DNA of 64,000 bases, from positions 248,001-312,000 of the forward strand of contig NZ_JBDKWZ010000002.1 in assembly GCF_039710355.1 (NCBI RefSeq), read 5' to 3'. This DNA is from Rapidithrix thailandica. GTDB lineage: Bacteria > Bacteroidota > Bacteroidia > Cytophagales > Flammeovirgaceae. The notes beneath the pieces are model-generated. The model ran no database searches, was not told the DNA's origin, and saw nothing but the letters and a program-made list of their open reading frames with translations. The first letter of the stretch is position 1; each line of letters opens with the position of its first letter. A program made the translations under genes and the position numbers. Positions 9,312-16,933 of the stretch are shown here, piece after piece.

Positions 9312-9336
9312 ATATAGCTACTAGAATATGATCGAA

Positions 9337-10704
9337 TTAAAACTCCGTTTCCTCTTCTACTTTTGTAATTTCCCCGCTGTCATCAGAAACCACGTTGACT
9401 TCATTTTTCAAAGATTTGATTTCTTTCATTGCCGCATATTTAAACAAACCGAAGTGAGCGGCTTTAAACGCCTCTTCCGCCATTTTTTTATCATCCAAGT
9501 CTTTATAAATTTGACCCAGGGTAAAATGGAATTTGGCTTTGGTTTCGTGATCCACACCATGAGATGTGACGGCATTGGCCAATAAGTCTTTTGCTTCATC
9601 TTTCAAGCTACTTTTGTACTTTGATACAGCCAGAATAAACGTAGCATTGTAATTATGAGGTTCCAGTTTCAAACATTCTTCAATGGAGGCAATGGCATCG
9701 CCATACTTCCCGGCTTGCAACTCAATCTCTGCCATTTCAAAATATTTAGCAGCAATCCACTTCTCATTTCCTTGTTGCGAACTCAGAGCGGATTTAGTCT
9801 GATCGATGATCGCACTTTTATCGATAAAAGCCTCTGCAATTCTCACTTTCAAATCGTGTGCAGCAGAATAATGCGGATCAATTTTCAAGGTATAATCCAC
9901 CAGTTCAAGGCTTCTTTTCAAGTCATAAATCTGATAAAACGCATAGGCCACCGAGTAGTTAAACTGAGGGCCCAGCTCCAGAATTAACCCTTTAAAAGGA
10001 CCGTAATTAGCTTTGGCAAAGGTTTCTTTTGCCTTCTGATACTCCTCTAAGTGATGGTAAGCATATCCCAATTCGTAATAATACTTGGATATTTCCTTAG
10101 GGTCTTTACTGTCGAGTAAGGTGATCGCTTTTTCCATATCCACTTGTGCCAGATGATACTTTTCATTGCGGTTTGCAAAATGCGCTTCAAAATACAAGAC
10201 TCTCAAATCGTTTTCATCTTGCGATTTTGCATCTTGGATATGTTCCCAGGTAGCATCAAACTTTCCGGATTTATAGAGTAATTTGATGATATCCACTTTG
10301 TATTCCACCTTTTTCTTTTGATCTGTTTCAAACTGAAACGCCTTGTCCAGATTAAGGATGGTGTTGGGGATGTCCTTTCTTTCTTGATACAAGTTAGCTT
10401 GCCAAGTATAGGCATCTACGTATTTTTCATTGAGTTCCGCTGTTTTTGCAAAACAATTCAAAGCATTATCCTTATCTCCGATAGCCAGATAACATTTTGC
10501 TTTTTGAAACACAAATTTGTGATTTTTAGGATCTTTCTGGATTGCCTTATTATACTCTTCAATGGCTGCTTTGTAATTTTTTGCCTGGCGGTATTTTTCC
10601 GCTTGTACATAAATATCCAAGGCATCACTTCCTTGAGAAAAGGCCGTGGCAACAAAAAATACATTGAAAAGAAAAGCTATGATCAACCGTTTCACTTGGC
10701 TCAT
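9337..10704 (-). CDS. Secreted tetratricopeptide-repeat protein
   Basis: This 455-residue protein has a signal peptide (basic MSQVKR, hydrophobic core, cleavage near AFSQG) and then TPR units from about residue 30 to 430, such as YKAAIEEYNKAIQKDPKN and YGDAIASIEECLKLEPHN. It ends with an acidic tail. TPR arrays scaffold protein-protein contacts, here in the periplasm. It is a clear paralog of the TPR gene at 14140: both begin AEKYR/AETFR plus a nYKkAIe unit and end with an FGLFKYAAMKEI/FGPFRLVAAKEI block. The gene has its own ~460-bp upstream region and a terminator. Partner unknown. Confidence 0.82.
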   Translation of the reverse strand: MSQVKRLIIAFLFNVFFVATAFSQGSDALDIYVQAEKYRQAKNYKAAIEEYNKAIQKDPKNHKFVFQKAKCYLAIGDKDNALNCFAKTAELNEKYVDAYTWQANLYQERKDIPNTILNLDKAFQFETDQKKKVEYKVDIIKLLYKSGKFDATWEHIQDAKSQDENDLRVLYFEAHFANRNEKYHLAQVDMEKAITLLDSKDPKEISKYYYELGYAYHHLEEYQKAKETFAKANYGPFKGLILELGPQFNYSVAYAFYQIYDLKRSLELVDYTLKIDPHYSAAHDLKVRIAEAFIDKSAIIDQTKSALSSQQGNEKWIAAKYFEMAEIELQAGKYGDAIASIEECLKLEPHNYNATFILAVSKYKSSLKDEAKDLLANAVTSHGVDHETKAKFHFTLGQIYKDLDDKKMAEEAFKAAHFGLFKYAAMKEIKSLKNEVNVVSDDSGEITKVEEETEF

Positions 10705-11167
10705 AACAAGGATAATTTGATTTTGCTAATTTGTATTTGAGAATAGATTATATATGCCTGATTTGCCTAGCTAATACCGATTATTTGTATTTGCTAGCCT
10801 CCACTATTGCAATTGAATGACTTAAAAAAATAGCCTCTGTTTTCATTTCATGTAAGAAATACATTATTAAAATTTAAAAATTCAAATAATAGTTAATGTG
10901 TAAGAAATGCTAAATGAGGGTGATTATCAAAAAATAAAGATAAATAACCATTGAAATATTCTTCTTTCTGCCTCTGCTGTTGTTTTCTTACAAAATCTTT
11001 TTCATCTCATTTATTCAATAAAATACAAGATTTTATAGTTGACTTCTAGCTATTTATCACTAAATCCTAATAATTATATATAACTAGTATGGGAAAACAA
11101 CGCAGAAAGTACGCATGCATTTTATTTTTTCTTAACTTATTACAAGTATTTAGGGCAAAAATACTGA
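10705..11167. other. AT-rich intergenic region, no gene recognised
   Basis: About 460 bp between the leftward TPR gene start and the end of the leftward glycosyltransferase. Both strands are interrupted by frequent stops. No RNA gene, repeat or terminator was recognised; it presumably holds the TPR promoter. Confidence 0.5.
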
Positions 11168-11794
11168 TTATTTTTTCTTGACAAGTTGATAATAGTCAGC
11201 ATAACGTTTCAGATCTTCAACCGTATCTAAATCTGACAGCACCGGAAGTTGATAGTTTGATAAATTCTTTTTGTGAAGGATGTTAAGCGAATCCTTGAGT
11301 ACAGAGGATGTACTCCATTGGATATTTTCAAAGAGCTCCGGTACCGGTTTGTTCAAACCTAACAAATAATACCCTCCATCTGCAGCCGGTCCGATTACGG
11401 TATCATAGCTTTCCAAGCGATCAAAAGCCTCCTCAATGATAGACTGGGACAATTCCGGACAGTCACTGCCAATAACCATTACCCTATCTGCACCTTGTTC
11501 AAAACAAAATGCAAAGGCATTTTTCATTCGCTCACCCAAAGTTTTTCCTACTTGTAATGCTTTGGTATACACCCCTTCAAGCCATAGGTCTTTCTTCTCT
11601 ATGCTTTCCGAATAAAACACAACCTTTTTACACATGAGTTGTTGGGTTTGGTCAGCGGTGTGTTTCAGTAATTTTTGATACACTAACAAGGCATTTTCAT
11701 CCCCAACTACCTTTCCCAAGCGGGTTTTCACCTTTCCTTTTTCAAGGTTTTTTACAAAAACAATCAAGTACGAGTTACACATACAAACATTCAC
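11168..11794 (-). CDS. TIGR04282 (DUF2064) family glycosyltransferase
   Basis: A GT-A-fold nucleotide-sugar transferase-like protein of the TIGR04282 family, some members of which are named for arsenosugar biosynthesis. Visible family features are VKNLEKGKVKTRLGK near the N-terminus (the nucleotide-binding KxRL signature), VIGSDCPEL (DxD-like metal site) and the PAADGGYYLLGL block, followed by SDLDTVEDL near the C-terminus. No other arsenosugar genes are nearby, so that specific role is not supported here. The start could be ATG 11794 or the Met five codons later (MCNSYL). It lies alone on the minus strand. Confidence 0.82.
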   Translation of the reverse strand: MNVCMCNSYLIVFVKNLEKGKVKTRLGKVVGDENALLVYQKLLKHTADQTQQLMCKKVVFYSESIEKKDLWLEGVYTKALQVGKTLGERMKNAFAFCFEQGADRVMVIGSDCPELSQSIIEEAFDRLESYDTVIGPAADGGYYLLGLNKPVPELFENIQWSTSSVLKDSLNILHKKNLSNYQLPVLSDLDTVEDLKRYADYYQLVKKK

Positions 11795-11987
11795 TGACTT
11801 TAAGTGCGCCTTGCAAAGGTAATGAGGATCAACAAGATAAAAGAGGGTTCCGGAAGATTTTCATAAAATGATGGACATCTCCTGTTCAAAATTGACTGAG
11901 TTCCGAAAATTTTGTTAAATTAAAGAAAGAAGAAGCTCACCTATTCGTCTGCTCCCGGAAATTATTGGTTTAACCTTAAGCACATAG

Positions 11988-12332
11988 ATGAAAATGAAAC
12001 GAATCGATGCCATTATCCGCTCCTCTAAATTTAATGATGTAGCTAGTGCTCTGGATGAGCTAGGCACTTCCTTCTTTACTTTCTTTGAAGTTACCGGATA
12101 TGGAAAGCGCAAAGAACTTTCAGGTACATACCGAGGGAAAGCGTATGATTTAGACTATATTCGAAGAACAAAAATTGAAATTGTAGTAGAAGACTCGAAA
12201 GCTGAAGAGGTAATCAACACGATTATCCAGCATGCTCATACAGGGCAAATTGGTGACGGAAAAGTATTTGTGTTGGATATTGAGCAAGCCTTTCGTATAA
12301 GGGATAAATCGAGCGGCCCCGAGGCTTTATAA
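11988..12332 (+). CDS. P-II family nitrogen regulatory protein
   Basis: This 114-residue protein is a GlnB/GlnK-type signal transducer that binds ATP/ADP and 2-oxoglutarate. The T-loop region GYGKRKELSGTYRGKAYDLD keeps the length of enterobacterial P-II between the glycines and KIEIVV, and has Tyr in TYRG at the uridylylation position. The B-loop TGQIGDGKVFV and the C-terminal RIRDKSSGPEAL are canonical. An amtB ammonium-transporter gene usually adjoins glnK but is absent on both sides; the next gene, 34 nt downstream, encodes a rhomboid protease. The partner protein is therefore unclear. Confidence 0.88.
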   Translation: MKMKRIDAIIRSSKFNDVASALDELGTSFFTFFEVTGYGKRKELSGTYRGKAYDLDYIRRTKIEIVVEDSKAEEVINTIIQHAHTGQIGDGKVFVLDIEQAFRIRDKSSGPEAL

Positions 12333-12366
12333 AAAGCGTAGACCATCTTATTATCATTCGTGCAAC

Positions 12367-13038
12367 ATGACTTTATCAAAAAGTATACGGTTACCACTCA
12401 GTGTCGTGTGTGTTTACTGGCTCATTGAAGTGGTAGAATACAATTTACAATTAGACTTAGGCCATTGGGGTATTCTCCCCCGGAGTTTTGTGGGGCTACC
12501 AGGAATTTTATTGTCCCCGTTTTTACATGGAAATTTTAACCATCTGCTGTCCAATACCCCTACTTTTATTGTCTTAGGGGGCAGCATTCTCTTTTTCTAC
12601 CCAGCTATTTACAAAAAAATCATCCTATATACCTACTTAATGACCGGGATCGGTGTATGGCTTTTCGCTCGGGAAGCCTACCATATCGGAGCCAGCGGAC
12701 TGATATACGGTTTTGCCAGTTTTCTGTTTTTCAGTGGAATCTTTCGGAAAGATTTAAAGTCACTAACCATTTCGGTGGTAGTAGCCTTGCTTTACGGAGG
12801 AATGGTATATGGCATTTTCCCCAATCAACCGGGTGTCTCATGGGAGTCGCACTTTATCGGAGGACTTGTAGGTGCTTTTTTGGCTTACTTTTATAAAGAC
12901 CATTTACAAATGGATGAGCAAATTGAAGACTATGACTATCCGGAAATAGATACTGACGAAGGATATCTCAATATGGAAAACTCCATGTATAAATATGTCT
13001 ATAAAGAGAAACAAAACACTTCGGAAAAAAGTCATTAA
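12367..13038 (+). CDS. Rhomboid-family intramembrane serine protease
   Basis: A multi-pass membrane protein with the rhomboid dyad: Ser110 in GASGLIYGF and His162 in SHFIGGLVGA, plus the N-terminal HGNFNHLLSN loop residues typical of the family. About six membrane helices are followed by an acidic, Tyr-rich cytoplasmic tail of ~45 residues. It cleaves membrane segments of substrate proteins, but no substrate is evident. It follows the P-II gene by 34 nt and may share its transcript. Its stop overlaps the convergent downstream gene by a few bases. Confidence 0.85.
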   Translation: MTLSKSIRLPLSVVCVYWLIEVVEYNLQLDLGHWGILPRSFVGLPGILLSPFLHGNFNHLLSNTPTFIVLGGSILFFYPAIYKKIILYTYLMTGIGVWLFAREAYHIGASGLIYGFASFLFFSGIFRKDLKSLTISVVVALLYGGMVYGIFPNQPGVSWESHFIGGLVGAFLAYFYKDHLQMDEQIEDYDYPEIDTDEGYLNMENSMYKYVYKEKQNTSEKSH

Positions 13039-13772
13039 GTTTCTTCGGAACATAAATCCCGGCCGTATTCCTCCCGGTACAAGCGGCAAATTTCGTTTTT
13101 GAATTCGTCTTTAAGCCCAAAAAACGCGTAATTATCTTCTTCTTCAAACATCTCCAAAATGCGTTTTCGAAAAGCCGGCCGCTCCAAAGCATTTAAAACC
13201 CCCTTTGCATAAAACTCTGTCCACAGGACTCCTAACTCCTCAGGGCTAATTACCTGACAGACATGAAACTCATCAAAGACCAAAAAGAAATAAAGTGTGA
13301 TGTAACGCAATACGATTTCATCATCGGTTTCAAACTCCTTATTGCTGATGGTATGAGGAATCTGCTTTTGCAACTCCCTGATTCGCCCTTGAAACTCCAT
13401 ATGCACAGTACTTTGTGCCAAGCTCAAATGTATTTTCACCGGCTTTATTTCCAGGTATTTTCTCCGGTAGGCCTCCCAACTACTATATCCGGCATACATC
13501 GCCAAACAGTCCTTAGTGGCTTTTTCCCTTCTTTTTTCAGGAAAGCGAAAACAACGTTCAATAGTCTCCACACCCGGCACATTTTTTATTTTCTTAGGAA
13601 ATGAAGATTTAAACCCATCCAAACATACATGAATATCTTCAAAATGGGGCCTCTTTAAGTCTTGATTTTCGGAAGGCCAAGCTTTCGCTCTGGCCCGGTC
13701 AAACACATACACTTCCATTTTCACTTTATTACTTACCTCTTTTAATAGAGTAATCCAGGCATCATCATTCAT
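13035..13772 (-). CDS. Hypothetical protein
   Basis: I do not recognise this family. It is a soluble, charged ~245-residue protein with no signal peptide or membrane helix. The segment KDCLAMYAGYSSWEAYRRKY resembles the stress-response-like LakYxGYxSWeaf segment seen in various Bacteroidota regulatory proteins, but this is weak. The frame opens at 13793; the ATG at 13772 (MNDDAWITLL) looks the better start. It converges with the rhomboid gene, overlapping its stop codon, and no terminator separates them. Confidence 0.55.
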   Translation of the reverse strand: MNDDAWITLLKEVSNKVKMEVYVFDRARAKAWPSENQDLKRPHFEDIHVCLDGFKSSFPKKIKNVPGVETIERCFRFPEKRREKATKDCLAMYAGYSSWEAYRRKYLEIKPVKIHLSLAQSTVHMEFQGRIRELQKQIPHTISNKEFETDDEIVLRYITLYFFLVFDEFHVCQVISPEELGVLWTEFYAKGVLNALERPAFRKRILEMFEEEDNYAFFGLKDEFKNEICRLYREEYGRDLCSEET

Positions 13773-13793
13773 TTTTAATCGATTATTTATCAT

Positions 13794-14139
13794 TTGGAGC
13801 TTATTCCGTTTACATTTATCGACCCCGGCTTACATTAACACCAGGTATCTCCATGATTATCCCATTGATTTACAGCATAAAATCTGATATTTTTGTATAC
13901 TTACACAGATAAATACAGGCTGGTATGCCTCTCTTCAATACTGCATTATAGTTAAATACATTACCAAAAATATACCTTTACGGAACTTCATGGAGAAAAA
14001 AAAGAAAATATCAAATCAATAAATTCGTTTCCAAGATTGAAGTAATGTAACGGCCGGGTTATAGATTTTTTTGTAAAAGCATTTTTTAAGAGAGCAAGGG
14101 CCTACTCAATACAAGATCAACGTTGAAATTTGTCATAGG
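13794..14139. other. Intergenic region between divergent genes
   Basis: About 345 AT-rich bases without a gene. The best signal is a Bacteroidota-type promoter candidate near 13865-13895; nothing else was recognised. Confidence 0.45.
13865..13895 (+). promoter_or_regulatory. Candidate Bacteroidota promoter (-33 TTG, -7 TATTTTTG)
   Basis: TTG at 13865-13867 is followed after 20 nt by TATTTTTG at 13888-13895, which fits the TTG/TAnnTTTG consensus of the Bacteroidota primary sigma factor. It would give a leader of roughly 235 nt for the TPR gene at 14140. In AT-rich DNA such matches also arise by chance. Confidence 0.3.
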
Positions 14140-15444
14140 ATGAAGATACAATTAAGTACCTTACTTTTTTTGTTGTTGAGCAACATCCACTTATTCGCAC
14201 AGCACGATCCGTTAAAGGTATTTGCAGAAGCTGAGACATTTAGGAAGTCAGGGGATTACAAAAAAGCCATTGACCTGTACGACTATGCCATTCGCATTGA
14301 CTCCTCCAAAGCCAGTTTTTTTTATGCCAAAGGCTTATGTTATGCAAAAATCAAAGATTTTGACAATGCGATCTTTTCATTTCAAAAATGTGTAGGGCTG
14401 CGAACAAATTTTTTGCAAGCCTATATTTATGCTGCCCGCTGTTATAATTTAGCCGGAAAGCCCTTCAAAGAGGCCGAAAGCTACAATGAAGCCTACATAC
14501 ATGAAAAAGCAAAGGACATTAAGTTAAAATACAAAAAAAAAGTCATCCAGATTTACTATCTAAACAAAGCTTATAACCAAGCAATGAAGCATATCCAGGA
14601 AGCCAAAAGCCTGGTATTGGATGATATTGACTTACTGTTGATAGAAGCCTCTATCAATAATAAAAGGGAAGAGCATTTGCAAGCACTAAAAAGTATGATT
14701 GTGGCCATTCGCAAACTAGAAGGCCAAAATGCGCCACAACTTTTGGCACAGTGCCATTATGAAATGGGCTTTGCCTATCACGAATTAGGCGAATATGAAA
14801 AAGCCTGGAGCAATTTGCGAAAGGCAAAATATGGAAAACTCAAACTCAAAGTTGCCCGGGTAAGCCCCCAATATTATATCGATGCCGCTATCTGTTTTAT
14901 GGAGTTATATGATTATGATACCAGTGAAAAACTCTTAACGATTGCCCGTAGAATGGAAGAAAATTTAACGTCTATCCACACACTTTCCGCTAAGTTAACA
15001 GATAAAAAGACCGGTAAAAGTGCTGTGATTCAAGAATTGGAAAAATCCTTGCAAGCCGTTACGGATGACAATGTAAAGACAGAAATTTACCGAAAGCTTT
15101 GTTTGGCACAACTGGAATCGTGGTATTATAAAGATGCCGCTATTTCAGCAACTAGTTACCTTGCCAGCAAACCCAATGATTATAACATTAAGTTTGTCAA
15201 GGCTGTTGCCTCGTATCGCATGGGCAAATTTTCAGAAAGTGAAAAACTATTAAAAAGCATTCTGAGCAACAAGGCCATTGACCAGGGAACCCAGACAAAA
15301 ACGTATTTTTTACTAGGACAGGTTTTCAATGACCTTGGAAGGTTAAAAGAAGCTAAAGATGCTTTTAAAAGATCCGCTTTTGGTCCGTTCAGATTAGTCG
15401 CAGCAAAGGAAATTGAAAAAATTGAAGCCACCGGCAACATTTAA
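14140..15444 (+). CDS. Secreted tetratricopeptide-repeat protein, paralog of the 9.3-kb gene
   Basis: This 434-residue protein has a signal peptide (MKIQLSTLLFLLL, cleavage near LFAQH) and TPR units along its length, beginning DYKKAIDLYDYAIRIDSSK and including YEKAWSNLRKAKYG and FSESEKLLKSILSNKA. Order and spacing of repeats, and the terminal AFGPFRLVAAKEIEKIE block, parallel the leftward TPR protein at 9337-10704, so the two probably arose by duplication and then diverged, one on each strand. The stop overlaps the convergent SprT-like gene by four bases. A periplasmic scaffolding role is inferred. Confidence 0.82.
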   Translation: MKIQLSTLLFLLLSNIHLFAQHDPLKVFAEAETFRKSGDYKKAIDLYDYAIRIDSSKASFFYAKGLCYAKIKDFDNAIFSFQKCVGLRTNFLQAYIYAARCYNLAGKPFKEAESYNEAYIHEKAKDIKLKYKKKVIQIYYLNKAYNQAMKHIQEAKSLVLDDIDLLLIEASINNKREEHLQALKSMIVAIRKLEGQNAPQLLAQCHYEMGFAYHELGEYEKAWSNLRKAKYGKLKLKVARVSPQYYIDAAICFMELYDYDTSEKLLTIARRMEENLTSIHTLSAKLTDKKTGKSAVIQELEKSLQAVTDDNVKTEIYRKLCLAQLESWYYKDAAISATSYLASKPNDYNIKFVKAVASYRMGKFSESEKLLKSILSNKAIDQGTQTKTYFLLGQVFNDLGRLKEAKDAFKRSAFGPFRLVAAKEIEKIEATGNI

Positions 15445-16100
15445 TTGAGGTTTTGCCTTGTAGCTAACACTACTTTCGCAATAGGACTCACCCTGTACAA
15501 CCGCGTTGATTTCAACTCTTGACACCGGAAGTACTTCCTGAGCTTCTCTCCTTTTACAAATACCCTTCCCCGGTCTTCTACCAAGGAAAACACAGCCCCT
15601 TCGGGCACTTCCTCCAAAAAATACGTTTTCTCTTCCTTTCCACTACTTGTCTGCCGGTTGACATCGTATTGAGCCAACGTTTTCATTAACGTTTTATCCG
15701 TACAACTGGAAGCATACATGGTATCCATATAGCCTCGTAGAGCCTGTTGAACGTCCTCCGGGAAACAACCGTATCGAATATACTCTTCCAATAGATGTTT
15801 AAAAAGCTGTTTCCACTCTACCCCATGAGGGAGTACCTTATTTTTATATCGGTCCCAAACTAACAAATGCGCCAGTTCATGCAATAAGGTAATCAAAAAA
15901 GCATAAACATTCAGGTTTCCGTTAATACTGATCCGGTGCCCTTTATGATCCACCGGCGGCCGATATGTCCCGTTCATTGACTTTCGCTGAGGGGTAACGG
16001 TGAGTTGAACTTTATGTTGAAGTATTAACTCCAAAACCGGAGCTACAGCCTCTTCCGGTAGATACTTGGAAAGTGCTGAAGTCAATTGCTGTTTCGTCAT
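15441..16100 (-). CDS. SprT-like zinc metalloprotease domain protein
   Basis: This 219-residue protein has the HExxH zinc motif (HELAH at residues 74-78) and a downstream His92 in PHGVEWKQLF, the layout of SprT/Spartan-type domains. The C-terminal third is a beta-rich, Cys-containing segment rather than a full zinc ribbon. Eukaryotic Spartan digests DNA-protein crosslinks; bacterial members are little studied. It lies 15 nt after trmH on the same strand, so the two form a likely operon. This pairing is consistent with other Bacteroidota, though that comparison is from memory. Confidence 0.85.
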   Translation of the reverse strand: MTKQQLTSALSKYLPEEAVAPVLELILQHKVQLTVTPQRKSMNGTYRPPVDHKGHRISINGNLNVYAFLITLLHELAHLLVWDRYKNKVLPHGVEWKQLFKHLLEEYIRYGCFPEDVQQALRGYMDTMYASSCTDKTLMKTLAQYDVNRQTSSGKEEKTYFLEEVPEGAVFSLVEDRGRVFVKGEKLRKYFRCQELKSTRLYRVSPIAKVVLATRQNLN

Positions 16101-16115
16101 GGAAATGCTGAGGTA

Positions 16116-16913
16116 TTAGGTGAGACTTCTGAACACGTTATCACAAACTACGGCCGCAGCGATGGATACGTTTAACGATTCGGCCATACCGCGTCTCGGG
16201 ATCGTTAATTTTACATGTACCAAGTCCGCTACTTCAGTAGAAATCCCGTTTGATTCGTTCCCGAATATTAAAATAGCCGGTTTCGTTACTTTTGCTTGTT
16301 GTACATTGATACCATTCATAAATGTACCATACACCATCACCTCATCGGACAAGCCAACCAAATACTCCTTTAAATCAATATAATACGGTTTGACCCGGGT
16401 AAAAGAACCCATAGAAGCATTGATTACTTTGGGGTTATACCAATCGGCACAATTCAATGAGCAAAGCACTTGCTTGACGCCATACCAATCGGCAATACGG
16501 ATAATGGTCCCCAAATTACCGGGATCCCGTACATCATCCAAGGCAATCACCACCTGGTTGTCTAAGTTTAAAGGTGCGTTTTCAGGTGTTTTAACCACCG
16601 CAATACCACTATTATTACTTTGAAATGTCCCTACTTTTTTCAATACATCATCACTAGCCACCTCTTGTTCACAAGAGAGCTGTTCTAGCACTGTATGCTG
16701 TTCCTCTTGAAACTCTTCGGTATAAAACAAGCCTTCAATTTCCAGGTCTGATTTTATCAGTTCTAAAATATTTTTAGCCCCTTCTACTAAGAAAAGATTT
16801 TCTTTTTTTCGGAATTTCTTATTATGTAATGACCGGATTAATTTTTGCCACCTCTTATTCACTTCTGTATTTTGTATTAGTTTTGTAGATGATTCAATTG
16901 TACAGATTAACAA
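16116..16913 (-). CDS. TrmH/SpoU-family RNA 2'-O-methyltransferase
   Basis: An N-terminal substrate-binding region (KLIRSLHNKKFRKKENLFLV, the RNA 2'-O-ribose methyltransferase binding domain) is followed by a knotted SPOUT domain with the family motifs LDDVRDPGNLGTIIRIADW, IFGNESNGIS and SLNVSIAAAVVCD. It methylates a ribose in rRNA or tRNA; the exact site is unknown. The ATG at 16913 gives an unusual 17-residue extension. A GTG at 16862 would start the protein at NKRWQKLIRSL, closer to relatives, and leave a fuller promoter region before the divergent tamL. It is probably co-transcribed with the SprT-like gene. Confidence 0.88.
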   Translation of the reverse strand: MLICTIESSTKLIQNTEVNKRWQKLIRSLHNKKFRKKENLFLVEGAKNILELIKSDLEIEGLFYTEEFQEEQHTVLEQLSCEQEVASDDVLKKVGTFQSNNSGIAVVKTPENAPLNLDNQVVIALDDVRDPGNLGTIIRIADWYGVKQVLCSLNCADWYNPKVINASMGSFTRVKPYYIDLKEYLVGLSDEVMVYGTFMNGINVQQAKVTKPAILIFGNESNGISTEVADLVHVKLTIPRRGMAESLNVSIAAAVVCDNVFRSLT

Positions 16914-16933
16914 AATTATAAATATATACCAAT

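Noticed and set aside
10318..10740. 140-codon frame opposite the start of the TPR gene
   Set aside because: Antisense of coding sequence; Phe- and Ile-rich translation is typical of reverse-strand artefacts.
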